64,000 nt of DNA from Pilasporangium apinafurcum (lineage: Eukaryota > Oomycota > Peronosporomycetes > Pythiales > Pythiaceae). Position 1 is the stretch's first letter. Each line of letters opens with the position of its first letter. The notes under the pieces were generated by a model. That model saw only the letters and a program-made list of their open reading frames with translations, was not told where the DNA came from and made no database searches. A program made the translations under genes and the position numbers. Shown here one piece after another: positions 1 to 10,916 of this stretch. The stretch lies in NCBI GenBank assembly GCA_001600495.1, contig BCKE01000012.1:545844-609843 (forward strand), read 5' to 3'.

Positions 1-1
1 C

Positions 2-2101
2 AATGGACTGCCATCACCAACGAACAAGTACCTCTTCAATGGTGATTTCGTCGATCGTGGACGTTACGGCACCGAAGTAGTCATGACCATTCTGGTCTTT
101 AAGATACTTTATCCAGACTCTGTATTTCTGAACCGAGGGAACCACGAGTCACGCAATCAGAATTCCTGGATGGGCTTTGAAGACGAGATCTGGGACAAAT
201 ACTCTGGCGTAGATGATGACGACCCAGAGCGGCCACAGCACATCTTTGATCGGTTTCAAACACTCTTCGAATCGATTCCACTCTGTGCAGTGTTGCAGCA
301 GAAGATCTTTGTGGTTCACGGAGGGTTATTTTCGCGTGATAATGTTACTCTCGCTCATTTGAAAGCAATTTCGCGCAAGCGGGAACCTCCGCTACATCAG
401 TTTGGCTTTGAAGACAAAATTTATGAAGACATGCTGTGGAGTGATCCACGGTCCATCCAAAGCCGCCAGCCATCGGAACGAGGTGCCGGGGTGGAGTTTG
501 GTGTGGATGTTACAAACAATTTTTGCTTGGTAAACAAGATCGCGCTGGTGATTCGCTCTCATGAGTGTGTGCCGGAAGGGTTCGAAATTTTGCATGGAGG
601 CCGACTGATCACGCTCTTTTCTGCATCGCGTTATTGTGGTACGCAGATGAACAAAGGGGCATTTTTGACGCTTGGACCAGATTTACAGCCAGAAATTCAG
701 CAGTTTTATGCCAACGCGATGAACGAAAGCACGTTCAAGCGACCTGAGGTGTCGACCATGCAAGGTGTCTTGGAGGATGATACCTTGCGAATGATCGCAG
801 AACGCATTTGTGACCATAAAGCCTCACTATTTTGGTATTTCACACAACACGATCAAGAGCACGATGGTACCGTACCACGATTGGTTTGGGCAGAGGCGCT
901 TCGCTCGGTGCTACAACTCGACCTTCCCTTTTTAACATATCAGCCAAAACTAGCGAACATGAACGAAGACACAGGAACTATCAATTACTCGCGGTTTTTG
1001 GCGCGCTATCGTATTGAGAACGATACCATCGATCACAGTGGATGGCAGGAGAGCATTATATCGCTTATTTGCAAGAAATTGTATCGTGCCATGGGGGCGG
1101 GAGATATGGAACAGGCGTTCAAAATTTTCGATGCAGACGCCAACGGATTTATTGAATATGAAGAATTCATGGACACACTCAAGAAGATGGACACAGGACT
1201 TTCAGATCAACAGATTTTCGAGTTAATGCGAACTGCCGATACAAATGATGATGGCCGCATTGATTTCAATGAGTTTGTTCAGCGCTTCGAAGTCATTTTC
1301 ACTGATTTACGACAGGCTCCACCAAGTCCAACCTCAGTATCACCACCACCACCGCCTAGTTCTCTGTCATCTGCTGACGAAAGCGATGAAAACTTGCCAC
1401 CCACATTTCCACGTCGTGTCTCCAATGCAGAAGAGTCTTACTATGGACCCACACCTGCCACCAACATCGATGTGGAAACGATGGACGCACTGCTCAAGAT
1501 TGGCAAGGCTTTATTCGCTCTAGAAGGCTCATTAGAGGAACACTTTCGGCGCTTTGATACGAATAATGATGGTGTTCTACAACAAGAAGAGTTTGAAGCA
1601 GCCATGAAACAGCTTGGATTTACGAATTTTTCGTCGGAACTTCTTCAGCGAGTCATGGCTGCGGTCGATACTGATGCCGGTAAAACGATAGACTACAACG
1701 AATTTGTGACTGCATTCGGTATCCAGGATCTGAAGGAGAAGACATTGCTCGCGAAGGGTGACCTCACATGGCAAAGCTCGGTACTGCAGCAAGTTTCGAA
1801 CGTGTTCTATCAACATCGTATCCATATCCGAAATGCATTCCGCATGTTTGACCAAACCAACAGCGGTTTCATCAGCAAGGACGAGTTTCGCACAGGCATC
1901 ACAACTTTCAACGTTGTGCTCAACTCTCCGCTTTCAGACGACCAGATTGAGGAGCTCTTGGACTATTTGGATAGCAATAAGGACGGTGTAGTTAGCTACA
2001 AGGAGTTCTTTGATGGCTTCCGAGTGGTAGACGTGCGGGTATTCGATGATCCAGCAGAGGAACAGCCGCAATCCCAACGTCTTCCTGACATCAGCGTTTA
2101 A
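2..2101 (+). CDS. PPEF-like Ser/Thr phosphatase with six EF-hands (5' end missing)
   Basis: This is a calcium-regulated PPP-family protein phosphatase that removes phosphate from Ser/Thr residues. The window opens inside the catalytic domain, and the reading frame is open from base 2. The metal and phosphate motifs GDFVDRG, RGNHES and HGG are visible, as is the C-terminal RSHE of the catalytic fold. A long C-terminal half carries six recognisable EF-hand loops: DADANGFIEYEEF, DTNDDGRIDFNEF, DTNNDGVLQQEEF, DTDAGKTIDYNEF, DQTNSGFISKDEF and DSNKDGVVSYKEF. They lie at about bases 1130, 1240, 1555, 1665, 1845 and 1970. A proline/serine-rich linker near 1320-1430 separates the first pair from the rest. 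Animal PPEF/RdgC proteins have fewer EF-hands, so this tail is expanded. The fourth loop lacks some usual acidic positions and may bind calcium poorly. The visible 699 residues are one exon; the start codon and the GDxHG motif lie to the left of the window. Confidence 0.93.
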   Translation, partial: NGLPSPTNKYLFNGDFVDRGRYGTEVVMTILVFKILYPDSVFLNRGNHESRNQNSWMGFEDEIWDKYSGVDDDDPERPQHIFDRFQTLFESIPLCAVLQQKIFVVHGGLFSRDNVTLAHLKAISRKREPPLHQFGFEDKIYEDMLWSDPRSIQSRQPSERGAGVEFGVDVTNNFCLVNKIALVIRSHECVPEGFEILHGGRLITLFSASRYCGTQMNKGAFLTLGPDLQPEIQQFYANAMNESTFKRPEVSTMQGVLEDDTLRMIAERICDHKASLFWYFTQHDQEHDGTVPRLVWAEALRSVLQLDLPFLTYQPKLANMNEDTGTINYSRFLARYRIENDTIDHSGWQESIISLICKKLYRAMGAGDMEQAFKIFDADANGFIEYEEFMDTLKKMDTGLSDQQIFELMRTADTNDDGRIDFNEFVQRFEVIFTDLRQAPPSPTSVSPPPPPSSLSSADESDENLPPTFPRRVSNAEESYYGPTPATNIDVETMDALLKIGKALFALEGSLEEHFRRFDTNNDGVLQQEEFEAAMKQLGFTNFSSELLQRVMAAVDTDAGKTIDYNEFVTAFGIQDLKEKTLLAKGDLTWQSSVLQQVSNVFYQHRIHIRNAFRMFDQTNSGFISKDEFRTGITTFNVVLNSPLSDDQIEELLDYLDSNKDGVVSYKEFFDGFRVVDVRVFDDPAEEQPQSQRLPDISV

Positions 2102-3127
2102 GTTCATGCGATGGTGAGGTTACTGTGCGGATTTTGGTCATTTTTCTTGGTATAATCTTGTTAGTATGTTGTTAACGCACAAACTGGGCAAATATGAACT
2201 GGACAGAGACACAAATTGGTGGCGAGAATGACTTCCTTTACACATAAACATTCAGTTTGATTCTTCTCATGCACATCGTCTTACATGCTATACAGGGAAT
2301 CATTATGGCACTTGACGACTCAGATAAAAAAAGAAAATGCTTCATAAACTGATTGATTTCGCCCACAAGATCGAGCGCGCTCGTGGCGTGTTTGATGAAT
2401 GTGGCAATCGCACCCTTATTGCTGGTTGTGCCGAGATGAAGCTTTTTGTGTTTGCTACTGAAACAAGGCTACTCGACGTTCAGCGGATCCTTCGCGGCGT
2501 CATATCTGCGCGAATGTGCGATCACCTCGCTTGATCTCGTGTGGATAAATATTGCTCTTTCGTTGGACTTGAACAGCAACAGGACAATCATGGATGCATC
2601 GAACTCAAGCACATATGTCTATCGCTTCTTCGATTTTATGTTAGATGGGGCGTCTACAGAACGCATTGTGAATAGCAGTCTTGTCATACGCATTCGTTTT
2701 TGAATTACAATTGAGTCATATACAGGCAGCAGTTTCTTAAAGATAAACATTAAGGACACACATTCATTATAGGCTTCAATCAACCCCATGGGTCTGTTGG
2801 AATGAGTTATCAGTCTGTGTGGGTAGGTGGAGGCACAACTAAACAACTAAATACTACGAATACGTTCGCCATGATACGACTGTATATGCAAACTCATGCA
2901 ACAAGTCCTACCAAACCTTTTCTGGTATGTCCGAGGGCGTGAGTAACGCACAACTCTCGTGCCGTGATGTTTACCCATACAAAATGCTGAGCAGAAGGTC
3001 CTCAGCTTTGCAATCGTCCAGCGAATGCTAATGCACGCTAGCGGTTTTGAGCAAACAAGTCGCACTGGATAAGTGAAAGAAAAGCGAAATATATCACCCA
3101 CACTGGCTGACTTCAGGTACACAATCA
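2102..3127. other. Intergenic, no supported gene
   Basis: This kilobase separates the phosphatase from the convergent PH-like gene. It holds only short reading frames in several frames. The longest on the plus strand are 2337-2534 and 2446-2703. None has a recognisable motif or a convincing splice partner. The first hundred bases probably hold the 3' UTR of the phosphatase, and the last part the 3' UTR of the PH-like gene. Confidence 0.5.
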
Positions 3128-4138
3128 TCAATAGTGTTCATCAAACGCTCGCATCAGGTACTGCACGAGCTCGGCTACATCTGCAGACTTGGTGGCACTA
3201 AGCAACAAGTGCTTCTTCCTCTTGTATGTTGCCGCAAAAATATCTATATTGAGCGGACTAATAACTGCGTCGTACTTGTAGCTATTGATAGTGGCCACGT
3301 ATTCAGCACATTGACCTTCGATGTTGATATGAAAGCAGCTGAGCGTTGTACCACAGACGACGAAATACTTTCGAGTACGTGTGCGCCACAGCGGATGTTG
3401 GACGTACAACCACACACTATGGGCGCGCGGCTCATCCAAAGTGACACTGGTGGCTGTGGATGAGACCGAGGATGATGATTGTGTGACGAGTTGCGCGGCT
3501 GTGAGCAGCAGCGTGTTCTCTATTGATAACTGTTGCGTTTGATGGCGTTTGCGGATGCGATGCTGTAGATGGCTGTGCGTCTGCGACTTGGCCACACCGG
3601 TTGTGCGGACAGCCATCGCAAATGCTTGGTACCAATCTTCAAACACGGCGGTCATAGTGCTGTGGATGAGCACTTGGTGATCCTCATGGTCCGTTATCAT
3701 AAACGTCTTGTTGCGGACATGTACTCGGGTTACAGCGATGAGCACATGACACGCCAGGGGCTGTGCCCGTGCGATGTCGCTTTCAGAAGCGTAGAGTGTA
3801 CATATAAGTTCGTGGACTTGACAAAATTGTCGCGTAAACTTGATGCGCGGATGTGTGATCGGTGTGGATGGCGGTAGGAACCGCAGTTCAGCAACGTAAA
3901 CCCACCCCGAAAAAGTGTCGAGGTCGTGGCCGAACGTTAACGAATCCTTATCCTTCCGCACAGCTCTGTTGTAGTGGCTCGGATCAATACGTGAGAGCGG
4001 CTGCCGACGTGTGCGTCTCTGCAGTTGTGTAGATGGTACACCAGGCTGCGTCATTTGATTTGTGGTTGATGTGGAAATGGGTTCTTCGGGTGTTGTGTCA
4101 GGCGAGGATGCGGATGCAGGCAATGATCTTTTTTGCAT
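3128..4138 (-). CDS. Protein with two PH-like domains
   Basis: A single open frame encodes about 336 residues. The N-terminal 70 residues are polar and Ser/Thr/Pro-rich with basic patches. Two regions then have the strand pattern and closing helix of pleckstrin-homology-like domains. The first begins near SGWVYVAELRF and ends with a tryptophan-containing helix (FEDWYQAFAMAV). The second begins near SVWLYVQHPLW, has a core of basic and beta-rich sequence, and ends with VAELVQYLMRAF. PH domains usually bind phosphoinositides or proteins and recruit their owner to membranes; no catalytic domain is present. I start at the ATG at 4138; the frame is open upstream to 4225 but without an ATG. The gene is head to head with the telobox gene, with 326 bases between the starts. 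The PH assignment is by eye and needs a profile search. Confidence 0.7.
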   Translation of the reverse strand: MQKRSLPASASSPDTTPEEPISTSTTNQMTQPGVPSTQLQRRTRRQPLSRIDPSHYNRAVRKDKDSLTFGHDLDTFSGWVYVAELRFLPPSTPITHPRIKFTRQFCQVHELICTLYASESDIARAQPLACHVLIAVTRVHVRNKTFMITDHEDHQVLIHSTMTAVFEDWYQAFAMAVRTTGVAKSQTHSHLQHRIRKRHQTQQLSIENTLLLTAAQLVTQSSSSVSSTATSVTLDEPRAHSVWLYVQHPLWRTRTRKYFVVCGTTLSCFHINIEGQCAEYVATINSYKYDAVISPLNIDIFAATYKRKKHLLLSATKSADVAELVQYLMRAFDEHY

Positions 4139-4464
4139 AGATACGGTATCCCGTACTTTGAAGTAAGAATGTGAATGAGATCGAACGACTCTCTTTCTTT
4201 GTCGAAAAGCGATTAGCGTCGGCAATACCGCATTACAATATGCTGAAGAGACATGATTACTTCCAGCTTGTGTGCACTGCTTACCATCAAGTTTACGCTG
4301 TGTAGGATTCCTTATAAATCACAGAATATCCAGGTGGACTAATCTCTTTATAAGAACGTCTCGGAATACGTTCATATGTTGCACGAAGGTTGCACGAAAT
4401 ATAGTGTTCAAACCCTAGCGACCACACCAAAAAGGGCGCGAAGCCATTTTCAGACATCGGGAAC
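4139..4464. promoter_or_regulatory. Shared intergenic region of a head-to-head gene pair
   Basis: These 326 bases lie between the start of the minus-strand PH-like gene and the start of the plus-strand telobox gene. They must hold both promoters, or one bidirectional promoter. No particular factor site can be named from the sequence. Confidence 0.45.
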
Positions 4465-6376
4465 ATGCGTGCAGCACTGGAAGCAGTGGCCGATTATCTG
4501 AGCAAGTATGGCGCACTGGAAGAGTCCAAAGGTACCATTTGGTTCAGTTAGAAGTATATAAGAACATACAACAGAGCGAGACATGTGCTGATTCTTTTAC
4601 TTGTTTATTCATGTGATTAAGCGATCATCGATGTGATGGAGAAGATGGGATGGTCCGTCGCTGCTAACAGTACATTGCGGTGGCGATCGCTCATCGCCGT
4701 GATGAAACAGGAATTGAGCGCTAAGGACGAACCGGTGGACTACGTTTTTCTCTTTGAGCGTTTGATCCAATTGGTGGCGTGCTGTTTATTTTATCATACA
4801 TCTTTCAATGAGAATATGGACAAACTGACTTTTTATTTTCTCTCTATTGCTTATTCAGTACATTAAGATTCCAGACGTTTTGTGCAAATCGCTCTTCTCG
4901 TCGCCATTAATCACACATGTAACTTGCTGATGTATTTTTTATCATCATTCGATGGGTATTGCCTGATTGTGATAATGTAATGGTGCGCATACACGCCTTG
5001 TTTCTTGTTGTCAGATTCTAGTGGAGCGGTTCGCCGCGGCGTTTGAGGATTATGACGACGAGCTGTTTAAGCTGGAAAGTGACGGGCTCTGCCATGCCGA
5101 GGGTATTTATGAGATCTGTCTGCTCATTCAGGACAAGCTCTTCACGTATGGTGCATTATTTGTATCCCAAGCAGGTCATATGAGGAATGATTGACGTTAT
5201 CACATATTTCCCTTTCTGCTTTTTTGTCCTATGTAGTAAAAAAGATGATTCCTTGATGCTCGCAACTTTTCTCGATTCATTTACGCAAATCTTTGATGAA
5301 GATGAGCCAAGGGTACGCGAATTTGCTGGCTCTACGATTTTGTTTGTGACTTTGAACAGCATCCATGCTTCTCTCTTTCTCTGGCGTTCTAATAGCGGTG
5401 TCTTGTTTTCTCTTTCGTAGGCTAGCTGGGAGACCTTTTATCAAAAGCATCGGATTAATGAAGTTTCGTTCCGACGGGACATGAAGCGAGCACTCTGGCA
5501 GATTGAGAAATCTACCATTGGATCGACAGCCATCGAAGAAAAGTTCCCAAACAGCAACTCCTCCACGCAAAAGTACGTTTCATTTAACTAGCTTGACTAA
5601 AAAACAAGAGATGTTTATATGCTCATGTTTGTAACAACCGTCACGCGTGTTTTGATCAGAGAGAAAGTGGTGATTCCCCGAAAGTTGCTAGAGCAAAAGT
5701 TCCAGGGCGACCCAGACGAATGGCGCAACCTATGGAATGATTTATCTGTCGTTCATTCGGTGGCTGTAGCTGATGAACCCAGCAACAAAGTCAGGCGCCG
5801 CCTCAATGGTAATGATAGTGCCCCCACAGAAACTCAAATTTGGTCAGCAAGCCTACCGTTTTCCAGTATGACATATGTTAATGCCTCTTTCTGCTGGTGA
5901 TGGCTCGTTTTATTTTCTCACTTTATGAGAATGTTCCATGCATTGTAGCTTCCAGGGATGCATCTGACTCAGAAGTCACCATTGATCTGAATAACAATCG
6001 ATCACTAGAGCTCTCTACTACTTTGATAGAGCCACGTGCGACTCCTCCATCACGAACTGCTGCAAAGCGAGCACGCAACAAGCAAAGCGCCGATGAACGA
6101 GAAGAAGACGAAGAAGTCGAATCAATCACGTCTCCTGATCAGAACGACCACAATAGTGATGATACTGAATCAGTCACGAGCGTTAAACAGCGCGGCAAAC
6201 GCAAACGATGGTCAGATGATGAAGTAGATGCGTTATTGAAAGGATACAAGGAATTCAATGGATATCCAAACGTCTGGGTGCTGATCAAAACCAAATATGA
6301 TGACACTTTACGCAACCGATCCAACGTCGATCTCAAGGACAAGTATCGGAACTTAGTCAAGTATCGCAAGGTTTAA
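4465..6376 (+). CDS. Telomere-repeat-binding-type protein (Myb/telobox)
   Basis: I splice eight exons, all with GT..AG borders and matching phase: 4465-4531, 4622-4773, 4859-4918, 5015-5145, 5237-5312, 5421-5572, 5660-5808 and 5949-6376. Together they encode about 404 residues. The C-terminus is a single Myb/SANT domain beginning KRKRWSDDEVDALLKGYKEF. It ends in VDLKDKYRNL, a clear version of the telobox signature VDLKDKWRNL found in animal TRF and plant TRFL proteins that bind double-stranded telomeric repeats. The N-terminal 250 residues are predicted to be mainly helical, the place where TRF proteins carry the dimerising TRFH domain; homology there is inference. An acidic stretch (EREEDEEVE) precedes the DNA-binding domain. 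A role at telomeres is likely; a general transcription role is the alternative. Confidence 0.87.
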
Positions 6377-6783
6377 AGCACATTATGAATGTTTCTAATG
6401 ACAGTATGAGTATTCTGGCCCTGCTAATGCTAGCAGAAGATGAGCGTAAGGCAAAGTAACCAACTTGCAACAGCAAAACGATCACATGAAACCCCACACA
6501 ATGAAGGGCACCTTTTCATTTGTTTTTGTATGTACGAGCAATACCATTTACATCTCGAAGAAACTACATGCTTCCATTTCCCTTCATCTCATTCAAGTGG
6601 CGTCAAGCTGCTTTCATTTTCCTCCACCGAATACCGTCGCTTCCTCGTTCTTGTAGGCCTTTTTTTTCAGGTGTTTTCGTCACTCTTCTTCTGCTGCATA
6701 CGTTTAATTATCCACTCATTCATGAGATGGGGCCGCCCGTTCTTTCCACTCGAACGCACGTTGTTGTTACTGTTGGTGTTCCT
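6377..6783. other. Intergenic between convergent genes
   Basis: About 400 T-rich bases lie between the ends of the telobox gene and the AGC kinase gene. Short frames here (for example 6440-6787) overlap in three phases and show no motif. I see nothing beyond the two 3' UTRs. Confidence 0.5.
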
Positions 6784-8576
6784 TTAGCTTCGACCAACCG
6801 AGGCGCTCATGGACAAGTCATTAGGCGTGTTATATGTGAACCCTTGGAATGTCATTGACGGACGCGAGGCGTCCGAGACGCGCAGACTCCCGAGTTGCGA
6901 GTTCTCGACACTATTGATCTGCATTTTCGTAAACTCGGCTTCAAAGTTCTTTGTTTCTTCCAAATTTCCAGCAGCTTCGCACGGGTTGAACGGTGGCGGG
7001 ATCTTTCGGTCATAGAGATCCTTCCAGTTGATACCTTTGAAATACTCGTGATTTTTCACTTGATCAGCGCTCTTGCTTCCCAAGCGCTCGTTTGGATCCC
7101 GCGTCAACAACCCGCTGATGAGACTGCGCGCTGTAGGGGGAACTTCATCGGGGAACGTCAATGGCGCGTTACGCACACGATCAAAGAGTTTCTGGCGGTT
7201 GCGCGTGTACCATGGTGGCAGACCCGTGAGCATTTCGTAAAGCACCATACCCAGTGCCCACCAGTCAACCGCTGTGCCATGACCCACTCGATCCAAAATC
7301 TCTGGTGGAAGGTATTCGGGTGTACCACACATCGAGTTCGTTCCCTCCGCACCTTCCGTGATGCCTTCCTTCGCCAATCCAAAATCGGCCAACAGAATGT
7401 GACCTGTTTGGTCAAAGAGAATGTTCTCTGGCTTCAAATCACTACAAGGTAACAGAAAACATTAAATATTAGTGACTGACCACCAAAACAAACCAAATAG
7501 AAACAGTAGCATTGTTGTTAACGCACCGGTAGACAACGCCCAAGTCATGCAAATGCTCCAATGCCAACGTGATCTCCGCAGCATAGAACCGCGCCATATG
7601 TTCTTCAAACTTCTCCATGCGCGACAAATGGAAAAACAATTCCCCTCCGGGACAGTAGTCGAGCACAAAATAAAGTTTCTGCGAGGTCTGGAACGCATAA
7701 TGCAAGTGCACGATAAAGGGATGCTTGGCGCGCCCCAAGACACGTCGCTCCGTGCGTGTGTGTTCGACCTGGTTGCGGCGTTTGACATTCGATTTGTTGA
7801 GCGATTTCATGGCAAAAAGTCGCTTCGAATCTTTCTTGCGCACGAGCGTTACTTTGCCATACGAGCCTTTACCAATGACTTTCAACAGCTCAAAATCGTC
7901 CAATGACGTCTTTGGCGTGTTGTATAGACCCGACATCGGCTCATTACCGTTCGTTTCATCCGATCCGTTGGTCGATGATGGAGCCGAGTCAAGTTTGCTG
8001 CCTCCATGTGCTTCCTTATCCAGTGGTTCTTTCTGTAAATTATATATATAACACAATCATCATTAGCCCACATGGAAATAATAGCAATGTGTGAACTGTA
8101 GACGGTATTACGTTGGCAAGCATAAACTCCTTGAAATTCTCGGTCAGCCGTGGATCCGGTGTTGGTGAATTTGGGTCCCAAGAGCAAAGGAGATGAAGCC
8201 AAAACGACAGTTCCTGCTGTCGTTTTTCAATGAATTCCTTATTGAACGATCCCAAAAACTTTTTTGGTGGGAGCACCGGGCATTTGTACCCTTCCGCGGA
8301 GAGCTGCGTTCATTCATCGAGTTTAGAAAGACACCACGTCCGCACATACACAAGTCAGTATACCTTTTAGAGATATATGTCATTTAACTTGGGGTTTACC
8401 TTGTCATGGAAATCCTTAAAGTCGTGGTAGCGATGGCGGACGACGAACATGGCGTTGTCTACCTGCACCTGAAGGAAATAGACGGTGGTCTTCGAGCCAT
8501 TATGACTAACGTTCTCGTGCCCGATGATGCCGATAAACTTGGGGCCTTTGTACGTGCTGTCGTCGGTGGCGCTCAT
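6784..8576 (-). CDS. PX-domain AGC protein kinase (SGK/Akt-like)
   Basis: Four exons, 8400-8576, 8112-8303, 7527-8032 and 6784-7441, join in phase to about 510 residues. Residues 1-123 match a PX domain (RHRYHDFKDFHDK, then LPPKKFLGSFN), which binds phosphoinositides on endosomal membranes. The kinase domain follows. It has a glycine loop IGKGSYGKV, the lysine in FAMKSL, a catalytic loop split by intron 3 (YR/DLKPEN), DFG, and the P+1 segment CGTPEYLPPEIL. The tail carries an AGC hydrophobic motif, FQGFTY, near the C-terminus. PX plus AGC kinase is the layout of animal SGK3. The activation-loop phosphosite is a serine (NSMCGTPEY) where Akt and SGK have threonine-phenylalanine, and the usual APE is PPE. 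Both look compatible with activity. PDK1 and a TORC2-like kinase are the expected activators, from family knowledge. Confidence 0.92.
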
Positions 8577-10916
8577 GACAGCCGCGCAGTCGATTACTTA
8601 CTGTGGACGGAAGTGTGGACGGAAAAGAAGAGAGAATGTGGGGACCAAATGTGGCTGTGGTCGAGTTGACGTATGGAGAAGGAGGAGGTGACTGCCGGTG
8701 TGCGTGTGTACGTGTGCGTATGGTGTGTGTGGCTGGTCCGTCCTCAAAACCAAAAAACAGACGCCGCCGCAGACCGCTCGCTTTCTCTCTGATCGTTTGA
8801 CGTGTGTACCTGTGTGCGTTGCGGTTAAGAGGGGGGAACACTGTCTCTCTTCCATTGGAGCAGCTGGGATTTGGCAACCGGAACCCTATCATCCTTGTCG
8901 CCCTCGCGTTTGATTGGTTCGCTCTTTGCATCCTTTCACAAACCAAGTTTAGGGAGTATACGCTCAAATATATCCGGAGACATCACATCACCTTTACAAT
9001 CTTAATATCGGCCACGGTTTTTGTTGTTGTTGCATAGAGCACGTGGACATAAAATGATAGGGCGGATCCGCACGTCATGAAGATACAGCCTTTAAACGAC
9101 TTTAGAAATGTCGTTCAATCAGTCATGGTGTGCCATCAAATCTCAGTCCGCTTCATGCATTATCCAACAGTTCAGCACATGTATGAATGTGTTCCTTGAA
9201 TCAGCGTACTTCCTGGAGGGCCACTATACAGCAATATACACCAAGTATATCAGTATGCACATAGTGAATATCTTTTGCGGGTTTAGTCGAAATTGCTAAT
9301 GTGTATACTTCTCGGTGTGTATAGTGCCAATTTCGACAAATCGTGTGCTAAGCTCACAACGAGAACACAACAAAGATGTCCTAATTTTTTTACCAGCAAT
9401 AGCTACCAGAATTGTGAATTTGCTTTCGCCGAAAATGTTGTTGTGTAAGCGTTCATGAGAATGGAAATATTAGTCTTTTGGTTGTCACCCTATCGAAAAC
9501 TATTTGTGGGTGAATCCGTGTGTCTTACAAAGTAATGTACTTCGATTTATTCGTATTGCCAGAAACCAGACAGACTCTCCCAGGATAACAGACCAAACCG
9601 GAATGCATAGATGCGTCAGTCCTTCCCAAAAAAAGACAGATCTCTCTTGCAAAGTAGACTGGATAAGAATCGTCAGTATCTTCTCTACATCACCCTAGCG
9701 GATGTGAGCCTTACAAATTGGTATCCTATCTGCTGTTGGACAATTGTTTGAGCGAGCCATGTTGCACACGTAATTCAAATGCTTGCTATACTGTGGGTAG
9801 GAATTTTATTATGGAAATGATCCATGCAACTGGGATTGTTATGGTTCGAAATTGTTTCTCCATTGGCAGATGGAGTTGAAGCAAATCCATCTGATATCCT
9901 TGTTGGTCAAGGATCAGAAGTACCACATCACAGAGGATAACCTGATTGACCGTTGTGTTCGCAATCCAACGGCAGCAGATTAGAACACACAATTGAAAGA
10001 CGAAGAGCGATTACGAATGATCTCCAGCAGCTGTATATAAATCCTGGCCAATCTGCCAGACAACCTCAATTTCCCTTATTGAAGGCGATGGTGCGCTATT
10101 TTGTATGGCAAATGTATCCAGCTGTCTTTAACTTGAGCCAAGACAAATGCGTATGTCAATGCTCAATAAGGGTGGAATATCATGATTACCACACTAAAGT
10201 ACAAGGCTTGTTCCTTTTGTCTGCCTGATAACCAGCCACCATGGAAGAAATTATTACTCGCTTCAACTGGTGATTTCAATTGTCTATGCACTTGACACTA
10301 CATCAGTGCAATCGCATAACACATGGTTCGGCATGTACCCAGAGCGTTATGTTGAAGTTAGGCAGCTCTTGACCAAAGCACTCTTCAATAGCAATACTAG
10401 TTATTCAATAGGTCGAGGATACTTCTCACACAGAACAAGTGAGATGATGGATGCATTGATATTAGGCCAAGAAGAAAGCAGCAGCTGAAAATCATACGAA
10501 GGTAACCATCAAACAATGGCCGCAATATCATCATCGGCGTTCCCACACCGCGATGTTTACTGCACACTGGATTTCTGATTCTGGACAATCTCTTTTCTGA
10601 TTCTACTGAATGTTCATTGGATAAAAATAAAATTTGCTCAAATCGCTTCCTGTGCTATGATGATGGTCGAAGCACATGGAACAACTTGCACAGGGGTGCC
10701 GCAAACAATAGTGGATACCTGGTGTAGTTGTTTGTATAAAGCTTTCCGCTGCTGAACTCGGGTACGTGTGTGAAAATGGGAATTTATGCACATTTTCAAA
10801 GTTTCCTGTATTTATTTATGAATGCGTCGAAAGCTTAAATTTCGTCTGAGTATATGGCTGACTGTTTGGTGTCTTCAATTTTAGCATAACCGCAAAAGAT
10901 AACAAAGGAAACAATT
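8577..10916. other. Gene-poor stretch of 2.3 kb with possible gene debris
   Basis: From 8577 to about 9050 lies the 5' flank of the AGC kinase, with GT/TG-rich runs near 8690-8740. No convincing gene is visible from 9050 to 9780. Between about 9840 and 10790 there are coding-like pieces in all three plus frames (9953-10228, 10270-10488, and a third frame from about 10500 to 10720), each ended by stops. They do not join through obvious GT..AG introns. They may be a decayed gene of unknown family or a very intron-rich gene. No catalytic motif is recognised. Confidence 0.4.

Noticed and set aside
4139-4225. Upstream extension of the PH-like gene
   Set aside because: The extension begins at a TTG and adds a low-complexity stretch. 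The ATG at 4138 is preferred, though a spliced first exon cannot be excluded.
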